The notes under the pieces were generated by a model that saw nothing but the letters and a program-made list of their open reading frames with translations, did no database searches and was not told where the DNA came from. From the NCBI GenBank assembly GCA_001464575.1, contig LNFE01000187.1:1-50487 (forward strand): 50,487 nucleotides of DNA. Direction: 5' to 3'. The stretch is from Acidobacteria bacterium Ga0077553. GTDB taxonomy: Bacteria; Acidobacteriota; Terriglobia; Bryobacterales; Bryobacteraceae. This document shows positions 24,838 through 33,682 of this stretch, piece after piece (position 1 is the first letter of the stretch; every line of letters begins with the position of its first letter). A program made the translations under genes and the position numbers.

Positions 24838-27640
24838 TCGACAAAAGCAAATTCGTTGGTTTGAAAAAGCACGTGCGCCAAGCGGGCGAGCACGTTGGGC
24901 CGCGCCGGGGAGAGGCCGGCGAAATCATCCTTCGCGTTCCAGGTTTGCGGGCCGGCCTTGATGACCGGGGTCCAGTTGAAGTTGTCGTTCTCGGGATCCT
25001 GGCGGGGGTCGACAGCGAAGTCGAGGGTTTCGCCGGCTTCGACTTTGATGCCGTTGAGCCGGGTCTCCGCCGAGGAGCCGTTGGCCACCCAAGTGGCGAG
25101 TTCGCCCTGGCGCGAGGAGACGATGCGGCCGCGGACGCCGTCGCCATAGGGCACCGCGCCCTGGCCGTGGCGCAGGGTGCCTTCGATGTTGATGACGCCG
25201 CCAAGCGGGCTGACCCAGCGGCGGACGACGGCGATGTCGTCGCCGGGCTCTCCGCCGGCGGGCCGGAGGACGGCTTTGCTAAACGGACCGGCGGGCACCG
25301 CATAACCGCCTTGCCACCGGTCACCGTTGAAGACGGGGAAGGGCTGGAACTGGCCTTTGCGGAGGACGCCGTACTGCCATGGGCTCATCGAGGCGGTTGG
25401 CTTCGTTTCGTTATCCGCACTCAGGAACTGGACGGCGGCGGCGAGTTCGGCGGAGGAGGGTTCGCGGCTCAGCACGCGGCGGTAGAGTTCGCGTGCCTGT
25501 TCCGGTGGCGCCTTCGATTTGACAGCGGCGGCCGTGGCCGAGCGCCTGCTGCGGCACGGTGGTGACGTAGCGCATGGGGGCGTGCTGGTCCGGCGAGGCA
25601 AAATCGAACGCGTTCAACATTCCGGGCACCTTGCCGCGTTCGACAAAGCCATAGACCGTGCGGCGCGGGGCAGCGGGTTGGGCCGTGAGCGAGACGGGCA
25701 GGCCGCCAACCGCGCGGTCGAGCTTTCCGGCAGCGAGGAGCATGTTGTCGCGCAGGCTTTCAATCTCGATGCGGCGGCGGTTGGCTTTCCAGAGCAGCCG
25801 GTTCTCCGGGTCGACGGCGCGGGCGGCGGCGTTGTCCGCGCTGCTCTGCTGATAGGCCGCAGAGAGCAGAATACGGCGGTGCAATTTCTTGAGCGACCAA
25901 CCGGATTCGACGAAATCGACTGCGAGCGCATCGAGAAGTTCGGGATGGGAAGGCAGATCGCCGCGGAAGCCGAAGTCGCTGGGCGTGGCAACGAGGCCGG
26001 CGCCGAAGTGGTGCATCCAGACGCGATTGACGATGACACGGGCGGTGAGCGGGTTGTTGGGATCGACTACGGACTTTGCGAAGTCGAGTCGGCCGGCGCC
26101 TTCCGTGAAGGGTTGGTCGTCGCTACCGCCGAGACAGGTGAGCGCGCGGGGCGGGGTGAGCGCGCCTGGGTTGTTCATGTTGCCGCGGATGAAGACGTGG
26201 ACGGGCGTGGGCTGCGGGACATCTTCAACGGCCATGGCGCGGGGCGGAGCGCCGTCGTAAGCGGCTTGCGCGAGCATGGTGTTGTAGCGGACCCGGAGGG
26301 CGCGCGTGTTGTTGCTGTCGCCTTCGGTGTAGATCTTTTCGAACTCTTCGAGCGGGACGGCGGCGGGGTCCGGCAGGCCCTGGCGCCAGCGGCGGAGGAC
26401 GTGGAGATTCAGTTGCCGCTCGCGGACCAGCTCTTCGAGTTCGGGGTTCGACATGGTCTTCGCGTCGGCCGTGGCCTTGCGATACTCAGCCTCCTGCGAA
26501 CGGAAGAAGGCGACCATTTCAGCGTGGCGGCGCTGGCGATATTCGGTCTGCGCTTGGCGGATGCGGGCGAGGCGCTGTTCGTAGACCGGCTGGGGCGCGC
26601 CCTTGCCGAGCAGCGGCAATTGCTCCGGCTCGCGGAGATTCGAGAAGACGGAGTAGAGCGAGTAGTAGTCTTTGGTGGGGATGGGGTCGAACTTGTGATC
26701 GTGGCAGCGGGCGCAGGCGACGGTCATACCGAGCAGGCCGCGGGTGGCGGCGTCGATGCGATCGTCGATGGTTTCGGCAATGCTGTTGGGGAACTCGCGG
26801 CCGAGACGGATGAAGCCGAGGGCAGCGAGGTGCTTGGAGTCGAGATTGGGGATGCGGTCAGCGGCGAGTTGGTAGAGGACGAACTGGTTATAGGGCAGGT
26901 CTTCGTTGAGCGCGGCGATGACCCAATCGCGATAGGTGTACGACCAGGCGTAGCGCTGGCCGGCGTTCACCGAGTCGTTAACGGAGTCGGCGTAGCGGGC
27001 GACGTCCGTAGTGGGGCGAGGCGAGGAGGCGGTCGATGAGTTTGGGGTAGGCGTCCGGTGCACGGTCGGCTTCGAAGGCGGCGATTTCGGTGGCGGTGGG
27101 GGCAAGGCCCGTGAGGTCGAGGCTGACGCGGCGGATGAGCGCGCGGCGGTCCGCGGGGGCGGAGAAGGCGAGGCCCTTTTCGGCGAGGCGCTTTTGGAGA
27201 AAGCTGTCGATAGAGCCCGGCGTGCGGACCGGCTTTTGCAAGGACCAGAGCTGTTGCGTGGGCGCTTTCGGCGCGGCTGCTTTCGGCATGGGGGCGCCGT
27301 CTTTCACCCAGCGTTCGAAGTCGGCGACGACCTCTTTGGGAAGCGCGGGGCCCGGGGGCATTTGCAGATTCTTGTCGGTGCGGCGGATGGAATGGATCAG
27401 CAGGCTGGCGTCGGGGTCGCCGGGCATGACGACAGGGCCGGAGTTGCCGCCGCTTGCGAGAGCAGCGGCGGAATCGAGCTTCAGGCCGCCTTGCGGCGCC
27501 GCGGCGGCCGCGCTGTGGCAGCCGTAGCAACGTGCCGCAAGGACGGGACGAATCTTGGTTTCAAAATGATCGAGAGCCGGGGTCTGGGCCATTGCCGCGC
27601 CCAGGCACAACAAGGCCGACAAACTGCCGCGTGCCAACAT
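24834..27640 (-). pseudogene. PSCyt1-DUF1549-DUF1553 protein, broken in two places
   Basis: Reading from 27640: signal peptide, a PSCyt1 cytochrome-like domain (haem site C38-Y-G-C41-H42; PPGPALPKEVVADFERWV), then DUF1549 (RRVSLDLTGLAPT). The first frame fails at SPHYG. DUF1549 resumes in another frame at DVARYADSVND. The usual HYGERWARHWLDVARYADS is missing GERWARHWL, so about 26 nt are absent near 27002-27008. DUF1553 then runs to VPQQAL and resumes in a third frame at ATAAAVKSKAPPEQARELYRRVL, lacking the usual FLMNSPFV-EQAR part, about 38 nt near 25539. The end (RLAHVLFQTNEFAFVE) is normal. The rest of the gene reads cleanly, so the breaks are recent or artefacts. Confidence 0.85.
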
Positions 27641-27648
27641 GGCCTAGA

Positions 27649-28841
27649 TCATTTCACAGTTTGCGGGGGTCGTGCTACCCGCTTGGGTTTGGCGGTTTCA
27701 CCGCTCATCTGCTCCGGCAGCTCCCACACGGCGGTGCCGTCGCGATTAGTGAAATAGAGCCGGGAGCCGGAGGGCTTCAGCGTGTCGCCATCGGCCCAGA
27801 GCGCGGCGAAATCGGGATGGGCGTTGACGGGGCTTTTGGCGTAGGTGTGGTTGCGATCGGTGCCGGCGGTTAAGCGGCGGACCCGCTTCCACGTGGCGCC
27901 TTGATCCCGGCTCGACCAGAGGACCATGTCGCCGCCGGTGGTGTAGGGGCGGGCGCCGGGGTCGGTGGGGGCGATCAGGCGCCAGGCGCCGTCGGCGCTG
28001 ATGGAGAGTTCGCCGAAGTCGTAGTTGTGGTCGCTCGTAGTGACGGGCCGGATCTGCCATTCGGCGCCGGTCCAGCGGGCGGTGTGCCATTGGCGGAGGC
28101 CATGCTTGGGGCCGGACTCGTAGCCGGCGGCGGTGAGGTAGAGCATCACCGGTCGCTGCGCTTGGTCGAAGACGACGCTTTTGAGATAGACGACTTTCTT
28201 TTCGGCCTGGTAGTTGTGGACGAGCGCGGGATTAGCGGGCTGGGTGAGCGGGAGGGTGAGCGGTTGGCCAGAGACGGTTTGCCAGGTTTTGCCGTGGTCG
28301 GGGGTCTCCATGTAGTAGAGGTTGGTGCGGGCGTTGAGGCCGGCGGGATCGGGATGGAAGTTGAAGACGGCCGCGGTGCGGCGGCCGGCGTGGGCGGTGA
28401 TCTGATAGTGGCCGAGTTCGATGCGGGAGAGAAGACTGGGCTTGGTCCACTGCTTGCCGTCGGCGCTGGACATGGCATACGAACTGCGGCCGCCGCGTTC
28501 GTAGAGCGTGTGCAGGAAAAGGAAGCCGTCGTTGGGCTGGTGCCAGATGTGGCCGTAGGAGAAGTTGCCGGTGTAGACGAGCTCGAAGTCGCGGATGTCG
28601 TAGGGCTTGCGGCTGCGATGGACATAGGACGGGCGGTTAACGCCGTGCGAGTTCGAGAAGACCCAGAGATGGCCGGCGGCGTCGATGGAGAGGACCGGAT
28701 TATCGTGGGCGTCGTCGGTGTGTTTGTTGAGCAGGACGGTAGGGCGCGGGACGGTGCCGGTGCGATGGTCGAAGTAGGAGACCATGTGGAGCAGCTCCGG
28801 CTTGGCTGCGGTGGTGGCGCCGCCGTCGACATGGGCGATTG
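27649..28841 (-). pseudogene. BNR_4 (polysaccharide-lyase-like) domain, second reading frame
   Basis: This frame encodes the main part of a BNR_4-type beta-propeller: ELLHMVSYFDHRTGTVPRP, DDAHDNPVLSIDAAGHLWVFS, SHGVNRPSYVHRSRKPYD and NFSYGHIWHQPNDG. The N-terminal part (DGYRGIWYFNQPSNDEYVYK) is in the preceding frame, fused to the sialidase. About 15 residues seem to be missing at the join near 28840. From memory, BNR_4 proteins include ulvan-type lyases (PL24/PL25) that use two His; HDNP and SHG here are candidates. It would act on a uronate-rich glycan in the periplasm. The stop is 8 nt before the PSCyt1 gene, so they share an operon. Confidence 0.7.
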
Positions 28842-30101
28842 CTGCTGCGGATAGGTCGCGAAGCCGCCGCTGTATTTGTAGACGTATTCGTCGTTTGAAG
28901 GTTGATTGAAGTACCAGATGCCGCGATAGCCGTCGCTGACTTGGTTGAGCGTGACGAGGTTATCCTTGCCTTCGCTGAGCCATTCGAGATTGAAGCGGGC
29001 GAGGGCGAGGGTTCCGGTGCGTTCGTAGAGGAGCAGGATGTCGCCGCTGGGGAGGACGGCGAGGTCACTATAGCCGGAGGGGCCGGCTTCGATGGTGCGT
29101 TTGATGGGCCAGGTCTTGCTTTCGTCGTAGCTGAGTTGGACGGTGACGTTGCGGCGGTCGCGGGTTTCGCTATCGGGATTGGCGAAAAGCAGGCGGTCGC
29201 GGCCGTGGCTTCGTTTCGTAGAAAGGCGGGCCATGGTGCCTTGGCAGATGGGTTCTTGGAGTTGGGGATGGAAGGCGGGGCGGGTCCATTGGGTGGCGCC
29301 GTCGGGGCTAGAGGTGAGCAGGCGGCGGCGGGCGGTGGATTCCGAACGGGCGTTGAGGAGGACGCGGCCATCGGAGAGTTCGACGGCGGCGGTTTCGTTG
29401 GGGATGTTCCATTCGCCTTCGCTGGGCAGGGCGATATCGCCAGCTTTCCAGGTGGCGCCGTCGTCGTCCGAATAGATCGTGGCCGCAACGGAGGGGCGGT
29501 GGGCGTGTCCGCCGGTGCCAGTGGAGATCCAGACGGGGATGAGCAGGCGGCCGGTGGTGAGGCGGATGCCGTGGCCGGGGCCAGTGGCGAGGACCTTCCA
29601 GTCATAGCGCGGGCGGAAGCCTTCGAAGGTGCTGGTGATTTCGCGGGGGGTGGACCAGGTGACGCCGTCGTCGTTCGATTGGATATGGAACGCGCGCATG
29701 TACTCCAGGCAGAAGACGAGGTGGACGGTGCCGCGGGCCTTGCCGGGTATGGCGACGGGATTGTTGTAAGTGACTTCGCCGGGCGTCGCGAGGTTCTGCG
29801 CGAGGGCGACGGGGTTCTTGGTTTTGGGGCCGGGGACGGCGGCGACGATGCGTTGCGGCGACCAGGTTTTGCCGCCATCGGTGGAGCGGCGGAGGACGAT
29901 ATCGATGGTGCCCCAGTCGCCGCGCTTGCCCTGGCGGGCTTCGGCGTAGGCGAGCACGGTGCCTTGGTTGGTGACCGTGAGGCCGGGGATGCGATAGAGC
30001 GCGTAGCCGGCATCGCCAGCGGAGAAGACATCCGCTTTTTCGAGGAACGGGGCCGCGGAGAGAAGGCTTGCCGCGAGGAGGCCGAGCAGACAACGGAACA
30101 T
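28842..30101 (-). CDS. Exo-sialidase (GH33-like), running in frame into the start of a BNR_4 domain
   Basis: Signal peptide MFRCLLGLLAASLLSA, then a six-bladed sialidase propeller. The RIP motif is YRIPGL. Asp-boxes are STDGGKTW, SNDDGVTW and SDDDGATW. The family segment AYAEARQGKRGDWGTIDIVLRRS carries the expected acidic residues. The enzyme would cleave terminal sialic acids or relatives such as KDN in the periplasm. The domain ends near 28962 (ARFNLEWLSEGKD). Without a stop it continues into VSDGYRGIWYFNQ, the start of a BNR_4 domain, up to the break near 28841. The same frame stays open to 28146 but encodes nothing recognisable there. It starts 5 nt after the GT2-GT4 gene stop. Confidence 0.85.
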
Positions 30102-30106
30102 GGGAA

Positions 30107-32434
30107 CTACAGGATACTGCGCTTTTCGCGGACGGCCTCGCGATAACTGTCGGCGAGCTGGCGAGTGATGGTAGCCATGTCCCAGTGGTCGACCACCTCG
30201 GCGCGGGCGCGTTCGGCGAGGGCCGCGGCGTAGGCGGGGTCGGCGAGCAGGGCGAGGGTGCGTTCGGCGAAAGCGGCGGGCTGATCGGCGAGGGCGCAGG
30301 TTTCGCCGTCGCGGTCGGCGAGGCCTTCGGCGCCGACGGTGGTGGAGACGACGGGGATGCCGGCGGCGTAGGCTTCGAGCAGCTTCACGCGGACGCCGGA
30401 GCCGGTGAGGATGGGGCAGATGAAGACGGCGTAGCGGGCGAGAGCGTCGCGGACGTCGTCGACGAAACCGATCAGCTCGATGTCGCCGACGTTGGGGAGG
30501 GAGTGGCGCGGCGGCGGGTCGCTGCCGATGATGACGAGCTTCACGCCGGGCCGGCCGCAAACGACGAGGGGCCAGACGTGCTGGAGGAACCAGGTGAGGG
30601 CCTCGCGATTGGGGATATGACGAAACGAACCCAAGAAGAGCAGGGTGTCCGGTTCGCGGCCGGTGGTTTGGTAACGATACCGTGTCGTATCGATACCCGC
30701 TCTCAGCCCGGACTGCATCTTCGGGCGCAGTTGCGGCGCGAACTCGGCGAGGTAGGATTCGTTGGCCCGGCTGCACATCTGGATGCGATCCATGTGCGGG
30801 AGCATCGTGAGTTCGTAGCGGAGGGCACGGAGGTATTCGTAAGCGGGCGAGATCTTGCTGAGCGGATTGCCGGGCTTGGCGAGGCTGCGGCCGATGGATT
30901 GGAAATAGACGTCGTGCTCGAAGAGGATGTTGACGATTTGGCCGAATTCCTCAGCATATTGGCCCATATTCGTATATTCGATCTGCAGGACGTCGATGCG
31001 GTGGAGGAGGATAGTGCGGTGGATGGCCCAGCGGAGATCGTCGTTGGCGAACTCGCGGACGGCGTAGGGCGTGAGGGAGCCGAAGCCTTTGGGGCGGCCC
31101 TCCATACGCACGAAGTACTCCGTGGTGGCGCAGGTTTCGGCGAACGGTTCGTGGGCTTGGCGCTGCCACTCTTCGTCGAGCAGAACGATGAGATGCACGG
31201 GCACGTGCTTCACGAGTTCGGCTAACGTCTGTGACATGAAGACGGCGCCGCCGTGAATGGGGGGGAGGATGGGATAGGGCGAGAGGAAGAGGGTGCGGGG
31301 CTGGGCGGGGTCTTTCTCGAGCTTTTCGAAGCGGTCGAGGAAGTAGCCGGGCATGGGTCGGCGGAAGGCTTCGGTATCAGTGACGGCGGCTAGATCGTAA
31401 GCGCGGACTCGAGCACGGAGCGCCTGCGGCAGTTGCAGAAACGCGCGCCAGAGGGCTAGCGGATTGGGCCGTTCAAACGATTCGCCGAACAGGACACTGA
31501 GGATCGCGCCAGCCCAGGCGTAGAAGAGGTGCCCCGCTAAGCGAGGGCCTTCGTGAATGTTCTTCCAACAGAAGAGCAGGAAGTTTTTTTTGAGGATGGA
31601 CTGGATGTACTCGTTCGAAAACTTCTTGCCGATGGTGCCGCGGTGTTCGTGGAACACGCGGCTGGCCGGTTGATAGAGCACCTTCCAGCCGCGCTTCCAT
31701 GCCATCATGCCGAGATCGGTGTCTTCGAGGTAGAAGGGCTTCAAGAGCTCATCGAACCCGCCCAGTTGGAGGAACTTTCGACGGTCGAAGGCGCAGGAGC
31801 CGCCGCCACCGTAGAAGCAGGGGAAGAGGCGGTCGACGCGTTCATCGATGCGATGGCGCACGCGGAGGCCACCGTTCTCCCACCAAGCTTGCGTCAGGCC
31901 GGTCTCTTCGCGGACCTTGTTGGGATCGCTGAAGAAGATCTGGCAGGAGACGGCGAAGACCTTTTCGTCGGTGAAGCCGGCGAGGATCGGAGCCAGGAAG
32001 TCGGCCTCGACCCGCATGTCGCTGTTGAGCAGCACGACGATGTCGTGCTTCGCGGCGCGGAAGCCGGCGTTGGAGCCGCCGCCGAAGCCGAGATTGGTGG
32101 CGCTGCGGATGACGCGGACCGTGGGGAAGCGCTCGGCGAGGAAATCGGCCGAGCCGTCGGTGCTGGCGTCGTCGACGACGATGACTTCGTTGTGTGGTCC
32201 GGCAGCGGCGAGTACGCTGGGCAGATACTTTTCGAGCAGGTCACGGCCGTTCCAATTGGGGATGACGATGGTGGCGGCGGCCGTACTGGGCCGGGAGTCC
32301 GGCGGGAGCGGTTTGCGGCCGCGCAGGCGCAGCCAAAGGTCGGTACACGCCATGGCGATGGCAGGAATGCCAACGAGAGCGGGGGAGACGACCAATAGAG
32401 GAAGATTGCGCGCGAGGCGCTGCCAGAAACCCAT
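30107..32434 (-). CDS. GT2-GT4 fusion glycosyltransferase with N-terminal membrane anchor
   Basis: A 775-aa protein in the opposite domain order to the fusion at 731-3055. One membrane helix near residues 11-31 (LPLLVVSPALVGIPAIAMA) comes first. A rhamnosyltransferase-like GT2 domain follows (IVIPNWNGRDLLEKYLPSVL, VVDDASTDGS, NLGFGGGSNAGF, LLNSDMRV, YLEDTDLGMMAWKRGW). The second half, from about 385, is a GT4-like GT-B domain (LSPYPILPPIHGGAVFM, FLGSFRHIPNREALTWFL, ILTGSGVRVKLLEAYAAGIPVVST). It probably extends a lipid-linked polysaccharide at the cytoplasmic face. ATG start is 3 nt after the methyltransferase stop. Confidence 0.9.
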   Translation of the reverse strand: MGFWQRLARNLPLLVVSPALVGIPAIAMACTDLWLRLRGRKPLPPDSRPSTAAATIVIPNWNGRDLLEKYLPSVLAAAGPHNEVIVVDDASTDGSADFLAERFPTVRVIRSATNLGFGGGSNAGFRAAKHDIVVLLNSDMRVEADFLAPILAGFTDEKVFAVSCQIFFSDPNKVREETGLTQAWWENGGLRVRHRIDERVDRLFPCFYGGGGSCAFDRRKFLQLGGFDELLKPFYLEDTDLGMMAWKRGWKVLYQPASRVFHEHRGTIGKKFSNEYIQSILKKNFLLFCWKNIHEGPRLAGHLFYAWAGAILSVLFGESFERPNPLALWRAFLQLPQALRARVRAYDLAAVTDTEAFRRPMPGYFLDRFEKLEKDPAQPRTLFLSPYPILPPIHGGAVFMSQTLAELVKHVPVHLIVLLDEEWQRQAHEPFAETCATTEYFVRMEGRPKGFGSLTPYAVREFANDDLRWAIHRTILLHRIDVLQIEYTNMGQYAEEFGQIVNILFEHDVYFQSIGRSLAKPGNPLSKISPAYEYLRALRYELTMLPHMDRIQMCSRANESYLAEFAPQLRPKMQSGLRAGIDTTRYRYQTTGREPDTLLFLGSFRHIPNREALTWFLQHVWPLVVCGRPGVKLVIIGSDPPPRHSLPNVGDIELIGFVDDVRDALARYAVFICPILTGSGVRVKLLEAYAAGIPVVSTTVGAEGLADRDGETCALADQPAAFAERTLALLADPAYAAALAERARAEVVDHWDMATITRQLADSYREAVREKRSIL

Positions 32435-32437
32435 CGT

Positions 32438-33682
32438 TTAGACGGTTGGCCCGACCCCCAAGCGTTGACCCAGCCGGATCCATTTGGAGTGCCGAACGGT
32501 GGCAATTTGCTCCCGAAGGGCTTCGATTTCTCTGTCCAGGCCCTGGGCCCAGAGCGTACGTTCTTCGACAAGCGCCTCCGACTCATGGAGTTTTTCGAGG
32601 CACCTTTGCAATTCCTGGTTGGCGGATTCGAGGGCTGCGTCCCACTCGAGGCTCTTGGCTTCGGCCCAAGTGACCACTTCGGCCTTTTCCATTTCTAGCC
32701 GCTTCAGCTCCGCTTCATATCCGGCGACGGCTTCCGCGGCAGCGTTTTGTTGCTTGGTAATCTCGTCCTGTAGCTCAGCCACCCTCTCTTGCGAGGTCCG
32801 CAAGCTTTGGTTAGTCGTTTGGGCCCAATTGTTCGCGGCCTGCAACTCGGCCACCGTCTGATCATGGACGCGGAGGAGTTCTTGATGCTTGGTTTGCTCC
32901 GTTTGGAGCCATTGGTCCTTTGTAGTGAGTTCGGTGGCAAGCCTCTGAATGTGCCGTTCCCGCTCGCGGAGGACATTGGCGGAGGAGGGGACAAAGAGAT
33001 AGGCCGGCGCGCCGGTTTGGAGTTCGTTCGCACAGACGGCCAGGAAGAAGTGGGACTCATTGGCGTTGCCAGTGCGGCCTTCCAGACGGACTTCGGCTCC
33101 GCTGGCGCCGGATTCCGGCTGAAACACGATGCTTTCCGCGTGGTTTTCGAGGAACATCGAGACGTGGGGGAAGACTTCGGCAAGGGCGGCGCGGAACTCT
33201 TCGATCTCGAATTCGTGGGTGTGGAAGGGATTGGGGCCGGACTGTTCGCGGGACTCGGCGTAGTAGAGCTTGTTGGGCGTCGAGACGACGAGTTGGCCGC
33301 CGGGGGCGAGCACGCGGCGGGCTTCGGTGAGCAGTTTCGACCACTCTTCCAGATGTTCAATGACCTCGAAGGCCACAACGAGGTCGAAGGTGGCGTCGGC
33401 GAAAGGGAGCTCTGTGGCGGAGCCGAGTTCGTAGCGGAGGTTGTCCCGGACGTAGTGCTCGCGGGCGTAGGCGATGGCGTCGGCGCCGACGTCGACGCCG
33501 ATGGCATCGCGGGCCGTGAGGGCGAGCTCGTTGGTGCCGTAGCCGGCGCCGCAGCCGACATGGAGCACCCGCTTGCGGCGCGCGAGCCGGGCGGCGAAGG
33601 TGTAGCGGGAGAAGTGCTCGTTCCAGAGGTCGACGTCGACCAGGCCGGGGATGACGCGTTCGCCGGTGAACTCAGCGCTCAT
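32438..33682 (-). CDS. Class I SAM-dependent methyltransferase with C-terminal coiled coil
   Basis: A 414-aa protein. Residues about 1-225 are a Rossmann methyltransferase: motif I VLHVGCGAGYG, acidic loop GVDVGADAI, motif around FDLVVAFEVIEHLEEW and APGGQLVVSTPN. Residues about 235-400 form a long coiled coil rich in Glu and Gln. ATG at 33682 is chosen over upstream frames: AGGAGG sits 9 nt before it and the start overlaps the wzt stop by 11 nt. Proteins of this design in O-antigen loci can cap the chain by methylation, with the coiled coil acting as a ruler or scaffold (WbdD-like). That role is inference from the wzt-like neighbour. Confidence 0.88.
   Translation of the reverse strand: MSAEFTGERVIPGLVDVDLWNEHFSRYTFAARLARRKRVLHVGCGAGYGTNELALTARDAIGVDVGADAIAYAREHYVRDNLRYELGSATELPFADATFDLVVAFEVIEHLEEWSKLLTEARRVLAPGGQLVVSTPNKLYYAESREQSGPNPFHTHEFEIEEFRAALAEVFPHVSMFLENHAESIVFQPESGASGAEVRLEGRTGNANESHFFLAVCANELQTGAPAYLFVPSSANVLRERERHIQRLATELTTKDQWLQTEQTKHQELLRVHDQTVAELQAANNWAQTTNQSLRTSQERVAELQDEITKQQNAAAEAVAGYEAELKRLEMEKAEVVTWAEAKSLEWDAALESANQELQRCLEKLHESEALVEERTLWAQGLDREIEALREQIATVRHSKWIRLGQRLGVGPTV

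Noticed and set aside
25519..27039. A 506-codon open frame antisense to the DUF1549/DUF1553 gene
   Set aside because: Composition is Gly-, Ala- and Val-rich as expected of an antisense shadow, with no motif. The sense strand, though broken, carries clear family segments.
28146..28841. Continuation of the sialidase frame past the break
   Set aside because: The sequence becomes Ser/Pro/Thr/Ala low complexity, typical of an out-of-frame reading of the BNR_4 segment, which is clear in the other frame.
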